64,000 bases of DNA, taken from Chloroflexota bacterium. GTDB taxonomy: Bacteria > Chloroflexota > Anaerolineae > Anaerolineales > UBA4823. The position numbers and the translations under genes were made by a program. The notes below the pieces were generated by a model, which ran no database searches, had not been told where the DNA came from, and was given only the letters and a program-made list of their open reading frames with translations. Shown one piece after another: positions 61,106 to 64,000 of the stretch (its first letter is position 1; each line of letters begins with the position of its first letter). The stretch covers positions 372,001 through 436,000 of the forward strand of contig JAKOUW010000076.1 of assembly GCA_029782365.1 (NCBI GenBank), in the 5' to 3' direction.

Positions 61106-62646
61106 AGTAAATGCTCCTTAGTTTTTTTTGACTTCATTCGTTTTCGATTACTTAACTTTGTTCTGGGGGAGGCTTTCTGATGGCGTGCCACACCGACGAT
61201 TAATCCAACCATGCCGAGGCCTAGAAATGCATTACTGCCAAAACAGGAAATAGGCGAGGCTGGTTGCCGATCAGGTTGGGGTGTGTTTGTGATCCCTGAT
61301 GTTGGACTAGGATTAGCCACCGCAATTTCAGCCGGCGTTGATGTGGCAGGTTCGGTGGCTGGCGATTCTGGAGGAATGGAAGTCGTAGAAACTGCCGGTG
61401 TTAAAGTTGGCAAGCTCGTGGTTTTGGGTGTTTTCACACCTTTACCGAAGGCTGATGTGGCAAGGGAAAGAGTAGGAACCGTTGTGGGTAGAGTTGTGGG
61501 CGTGGCTGTAGTTACCGACCCGCCAGGTCCAGAGCCGTATCCTAAAGAGGCACGCCATGTCTGGTCAAGGCCATCTGTGTCCAGGTTGTAGACAGATTCC
61601 AAAGCGGGATTGATCGTATCGCCCAATTGAATAGCCGAGAGGAGTGCAGCAAGTTTTGCCGCGCCATATGTATCCACCATGAACCGTACGATCGTGCCTG
61701 CGTAAGCGTATGAGAGGAGAGCTTCATTCGAATCAGCAGAGAAACCGGCTGCAAGATTACGCAGTGGTGGCAGCGTGCCGTTTTTGAGAGCACGGGTAAC
61801 CGCATTAAAATCCATTGAACTATCTGGGCCTTCGTTATATACCGATATACCCTCATTCAACCAGGTTGGCATTCCAGCACCCAGGCAATTCGCTGTAAGC
61901 TGACCTGTAACCAAGTGGGCCAGCTCATGAGGAATGACGTCTTTTTCCCAACTGGGGTCAGACCCAGGCGGAATGCCCATCATTGTAGTGGAGTATTCAG
62001 GAAACGCCACTCCACCGGTCCATTCAGGTAAATATAATGCGGCTGCGCGCAAATCAGCCGTGCTTGGAAAAATCGTCAAGCGAATCAGGCCGGGAGGGCT
62101 AATACCAGCATTCGACGCCAGACGATCAATCGATTGAGTTGCCAGGTCCAGCATTTGTTTACCAAAGTTCTGATCTCCTTGAGACCAGACGACTTTGACT
62201 TTTTCATTAGCGATCGTTTGCCAGGTTAAGCGAGTATCCTCAACAGTCAGTTGTTGCTTATCGGTGCGAAGTACACTGCCATCTTGCGTTTTTATTTCCC
62301 AAAGCCACCAGATTTGAGCGCCGGGCGGCAAACTGCTGCCACTGGTCTTAAAATCCCAGATCCATTGGGCATCAATCGATTTGCCTGGAGAAAAATCGGC
62401 TTTTTGACGGGCAACGCCGGTAGCGCAAGAGAGAGCATTGGTGCCGTATTCCAGCGTGATTGAAGTAATTTGATTATCGCTGGTTGCGATGACCGAAAAA
62501 GTGACATCGGTGGGAAGTGTGACAGTTGCAGTATTATTGCTCACTCTAATTGCTGTCTGGCCGAACGCCCGGCTGGTTCCGACAAAGTTGTTGAGCAAAA
62601 ACAAAATCATCAGGGGAAAAATCCAATAAAATGGTCTTCTTCGCAT
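61102..62646 (-). CDS. Exported gluzincin (peptidase MA-like) metalloprotease
   Basis: 514 residues. A signal peptide (MRRRPFYWIFPLMILFLLNN) is followed by an Ig-like beta region (about 30-138). The peptidase MA-like catalytic domain has the zinc motif HELAH (240-244) and the downstream Glu in WLNEGISVY (Glu265), as in gluzincins. After about 390 comes a long Thr/Pro-rich low-complexity stretch, then PISCFGSNAFLGLGMVGLIV as a C-terminal membrane helix and a very basic tail, so the protease is tethered at the outer face of the membrane. It overlaps the lipoprotein gene by 4 bp and lies 6 bp after the DUF4350 gene. The substrate is unknown. Confidence 0.85.
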   Translation of the reverse strand: MRRRPFYWIFPLMILFLLNNFVGTSRAFGQTAIRVSNNTATVTLPTDVTFSVIATSDNQITSITLEYGTNALSCATGVARQKADFSPGKSIDAQWIWDFKTSGSSLPPGAQIWWLWEIKTQDGSVLRTDKQQLTVEDTRLTWQTIANEKVKVVWSQGDQNFGKQMLDLATQSIDRLASNAGISPPGLIRLTIFPSTADLRAAALYLPEWTGGVAFPEYSTTMMGIPPGSDPSWEKDVIPHELAHLVTGQLTANCLGAGMPTWLNEGISVYNEGPDSSMDFNAVTRALKNGTLPPLRNLAAGFSADSNEALLSYAYAGTIVRFMVDTYGAAKLAALLSAIQLGDTINPALESVYNLDTDGLDQTWRASLGYGSGPGGSVTTATPTTLPTTVPTLSLATSAFGKGVKTPKTTSLPTLTPAVSTTSIPPESPATEPATSTPAEIAVANPSPTSGITNTPQPDRQPASPISCFGSNAFLGLGMVGLIVGVARHQKASPRTKLSNRKRMKSKKTKEHLL

Positions 62647-62652
62647 AAATAA

Positions 62653-63879
62653 TTATCCTTTATTCGAGAGTAAATTTGCATGTTCATTTTGCCATTGGCT
62701 GGCTTCTCTGACCAACCGCACCATATCACTTTCGCTGGTGCGAGGTGAATAAGCGGCTGAGGCAATTTTTTGCAACAGACGCGCCAACTCGGCTCCATCA
62801 AAATTTGGGACCATTTTTTGGACAGCCTCAGCAAACTGCTGGTCGCTCAAGCTGAGGTCTATGTGATACCGATGCGCATAGAGACGCTTTATTGCAAGGC
62901 GTTCGCCTAACAGGACTTGGGTCCGATGCCCGGCGCGGCGGCTGAGGTTGGCGAGGGCTGTTATATGTTCAAGAGGCGCCCGCTTTTCTTGGATATAGTT
63001 TGAATTCAGCGGACGGCCAAACGACTGTCCACTCAACCATATAGCAAGAAAAGTGATTATTGCGGCGAATAAAATTGCATGTCCAGCGGGCGTAAAAGCC
63101 AGCCAATCTTCAGGGCCTGCCAGGGTTAAGGCATCATTGCGCTGGCCATGATGCCATTCATCGAACCAGGCGCCGCCCAATCCACTTTGGCCAGTGTCAG
63201 CCAGGGCGATTAAATTTTGTACCAACTGCGAACTGGATGAATCCTTTAAGCCGGCATTTGTCAAAAGCGTTGGAGCGCTGAGCAGTAGGGCTTGCCCCTT
63301 GCCGATCAGCAGCCGAACTGCTACCAGGCCTTGTGGTGTGGCCAGCAAGGGTTGGCCAGTTTGATCTTTTGAAGCTGTTTCGGGTTGGTCAAGCTCCTGC
63401 AAAATCTGTTTCACATGGGTATAAACCGGTAGAGTTACCGCAGGAGAATCTAAACGCGGATTCGCGGCGCTCAAACGCACAGTATCGCTGTAAACCGTGT
63501 TGAAGGTATAACCAAAATAGTTTAATAACTGTTCGGTAAAGAAATTATCACCAGCTAACAGCAGAGTTCCACCTTCAGTAATCCATTGGTCTAATTCTTC
63601 GAAATCGTTTTGAGTAAAAGCAGTACTGGGTTCTAAAACGAGTGCCAGATGAGCATTGTTTGGAATAGAATAAACAGTCGTTGAACTGCTTGCCACCAGG
63701 TATCCAATCGAATCTAGCCACAAACGAAATGCTCTGCCGCCATCTGGTTGGTTTGAATTACTTTCTAAAATCGGTAATTGCGTTGATTGATTAGCCTGTT
63801 GAACGGCAGCCAACACAGTAATCAGAGCGAGGAGCAGCAGAACGCCAGCCACGATAAGGTAGTCGCGATTCACTTTCAT
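62653..63879 (-). CDS. DUF4350 membrane protein
   Basis: 408 residues. An N-terminal membrane helix (about 8-26), an extracytoplasmic domain with the DUF4350 opening SNSNQPDGGRAFRLWLDSIGY and ALVLEPSTAFTQNDFEELDQWITEGGTLLLAGD (a Rossmann-like, glutamine-amidotransferase-related fold). A second membrane helix (about 272-290) and a cytosolic C-terminal part of about 115 residues follow. DUF4350 genes usually sit with MoxR, DUF58 and DUF4129 genes, as here. No catalytic residues are recognisable. It starts 2 bp after the stop of the next gene upstream. Confidence 0.88.
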   Translation of the reverse strand: MKVNRDYLIVAGVLLLLALITVLAAVQQANQSTQLPILESNSNQPDGGRAFRLWLDSIGYLVASSSTTVYSIPNNAHLALVLEPSTAFTQNDFEELDQWITEGGTLLLAGDNFFTEQLLNYFGYTFNTVYSDTVRLSAANPRLDSPAVTLPVYTHVKQILQELDQPETASKDQTGQPLLATPQGLVAVRLLIGKGQALLLSAPTLLTNAGLKDSSSSQLVQNLIALADTGQSGLGGAWFDEWHHGQRNDALTLAGPEDWLAFTPAGHAILFAAIITFLAIWLSGQSFGRPLNSNYIQEKRAPLEHITALANLSRRAGHRTQVLLGERLAIKRLYAHRYHIDLSLSDQQFAEAVQKMVPNFDGAELARLLQKIASAAYSPRTSESDMVRLVREASQWQNEHANLLSNKG

Positions 63880-63881
63880 AC

Positions 63882-64000
63882 TTAGGATCCCGCGGTTTCT
63901 TTCCTTTGGCCTGGACGAAAATCTTTTGCAAGCTGCTGCAAGTCATTTGCCTGACCGGCATAGGCAGAATAGGATGAACTGTCGATAGGTTGAAAACCGT
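63882..64000 (-). CDS. C-terminal tail of an unidentified gene (window edge)
   Basis: A minus-strand frame is open from the window edge to a TAA at 63882, 2 bp before the DUF4350 ATG. The 38 visible residues (GFQPIDSSSYSAYAGQANDL, then a Lys/Arg/Gln-rich end) match nothing I can name. Position in the operon makes a DUF4129-type protein likely, since that gene usually precedes DUF4350, but the sequence itself does not show it. Confidence 0.5.
   Translation of the reverse strand, partial: GFQPIDSSSYSAYAGQANDLQQLAKDFRPGQRKETAGS

Noticed and set aside
1..64000. CRISPR arrays, tRNA or rRNA genes, insertion sequences, integrase or phage genes
   Set aside because: No regularly spaced repeats, cloverleaf with a TTCRA-type arm, transposase motif or attachment-site pair was recognised by reading; a tRNA or covariance-model scan was not possible.

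Overview
The window looks like one contiguous piece of a bacterial chromosome, most likely from a Chloroflexota member of the Anaerolineae type. This is inferred from gene content: an Agl23-type glycosyltransferase fused to NHL repeats, lipoproteins with Thr/Pro-rich linkers, a secreted protein ending in FLPMVGR, PAS/GAF/GGDEF proteins with a DCxALRR-type GAF, and MoxR/DUF58/DUF4350 genes. No rRNA, tRNA, CRISPR array, transposase or phage gene was seen, and no gene-free stretch exceeds 300 bases.

Layout. 1-4.8 kb (+): the end of a polyprenyl diphosphate synthase, then an aminotransferase overlapping a glutamate-cysteine-ligase-like/M20-peptidase fusion. 5-14.4 kb (-): tatA, the Agl23-NHL fusion, a CASTOR/POLLUX-like channel, an RluB-type pseudouridine synthase and a PAS-GAF-GGDEF cyclase. 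14.5-17.3 kb (+): sucCD and a Nudix hydrolase. 17.3-26.2 kb: an L-fucose-type catabolic locus (fucU, kinase, fucI, ribose-type ABC transporter) divergent from a LacI regulator. 26.2-30 kb (-): a second LacI regulator heading an operon with a GDP-mannose-3,5-epimerase-like enzyme, a GHMP kinase and a two-domain nucleotidyltransferase. 30.2-34.8 kb (-): rubrerythrin, the oxidative pentose phosphate genes gnd-zwf-pgl, and ribA. 34.9-45.8 kb (-): the phosphate locus (two diguanylate cyclases, phoP-phoR, pstSCAB-phoU). 46-52.2 kb (+): an AIM24 protein, an HtrA protease, a GH44 glycosidase, an anchored surface protein, a 39-residue peptide and a flavin-binding protein. 52.2-64 kb (-): a zinc-ribbon membrane protein, a molybdenum hydroxylase (two genes), and a MoxR/DUF58/solute-binding protein/gluzincin/DUF4350 operon running off the end.

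How they work together. The fuc genes would import and isomerise L-fucose (or a stereochemical relative) and phosphorylate it; the aldolase is not here. Both LacI genes have textbook sigma-70 promoters (TTGACW, 17-bp spacer, TAAAAT) with a palindrome at or next to the -10, so both look autoregulated. The Pho locus is complete for sensing and uptake: five 11-bp-spaced TTAACA-like repeats precede pstS, and a perfect 17-bp hairpin after pstS probably keeps the binding protein more abundant than the permease. A diguanylate cyclase gene overlaps phoP by 4 bp, hinting that phosphate and c-di-GMP signalling are linked.

Most unusual: the aminotransferase plus ligase/M20 fusion; the LacI-epimerase-kinase-nucleotidyltransferase cassette, in which the nucleotidyltransferase carries a second, catalytically degenerate copy of its own domain; and the 39-residue peptide with its own terminator. 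Several genes (rluB, the Nudix gene, htrA, GH44) have a -10 hexamer ending 6-8 nt before the start codon and no Shine-Dalgarno sequence, suggesting leaderless mRNAs.
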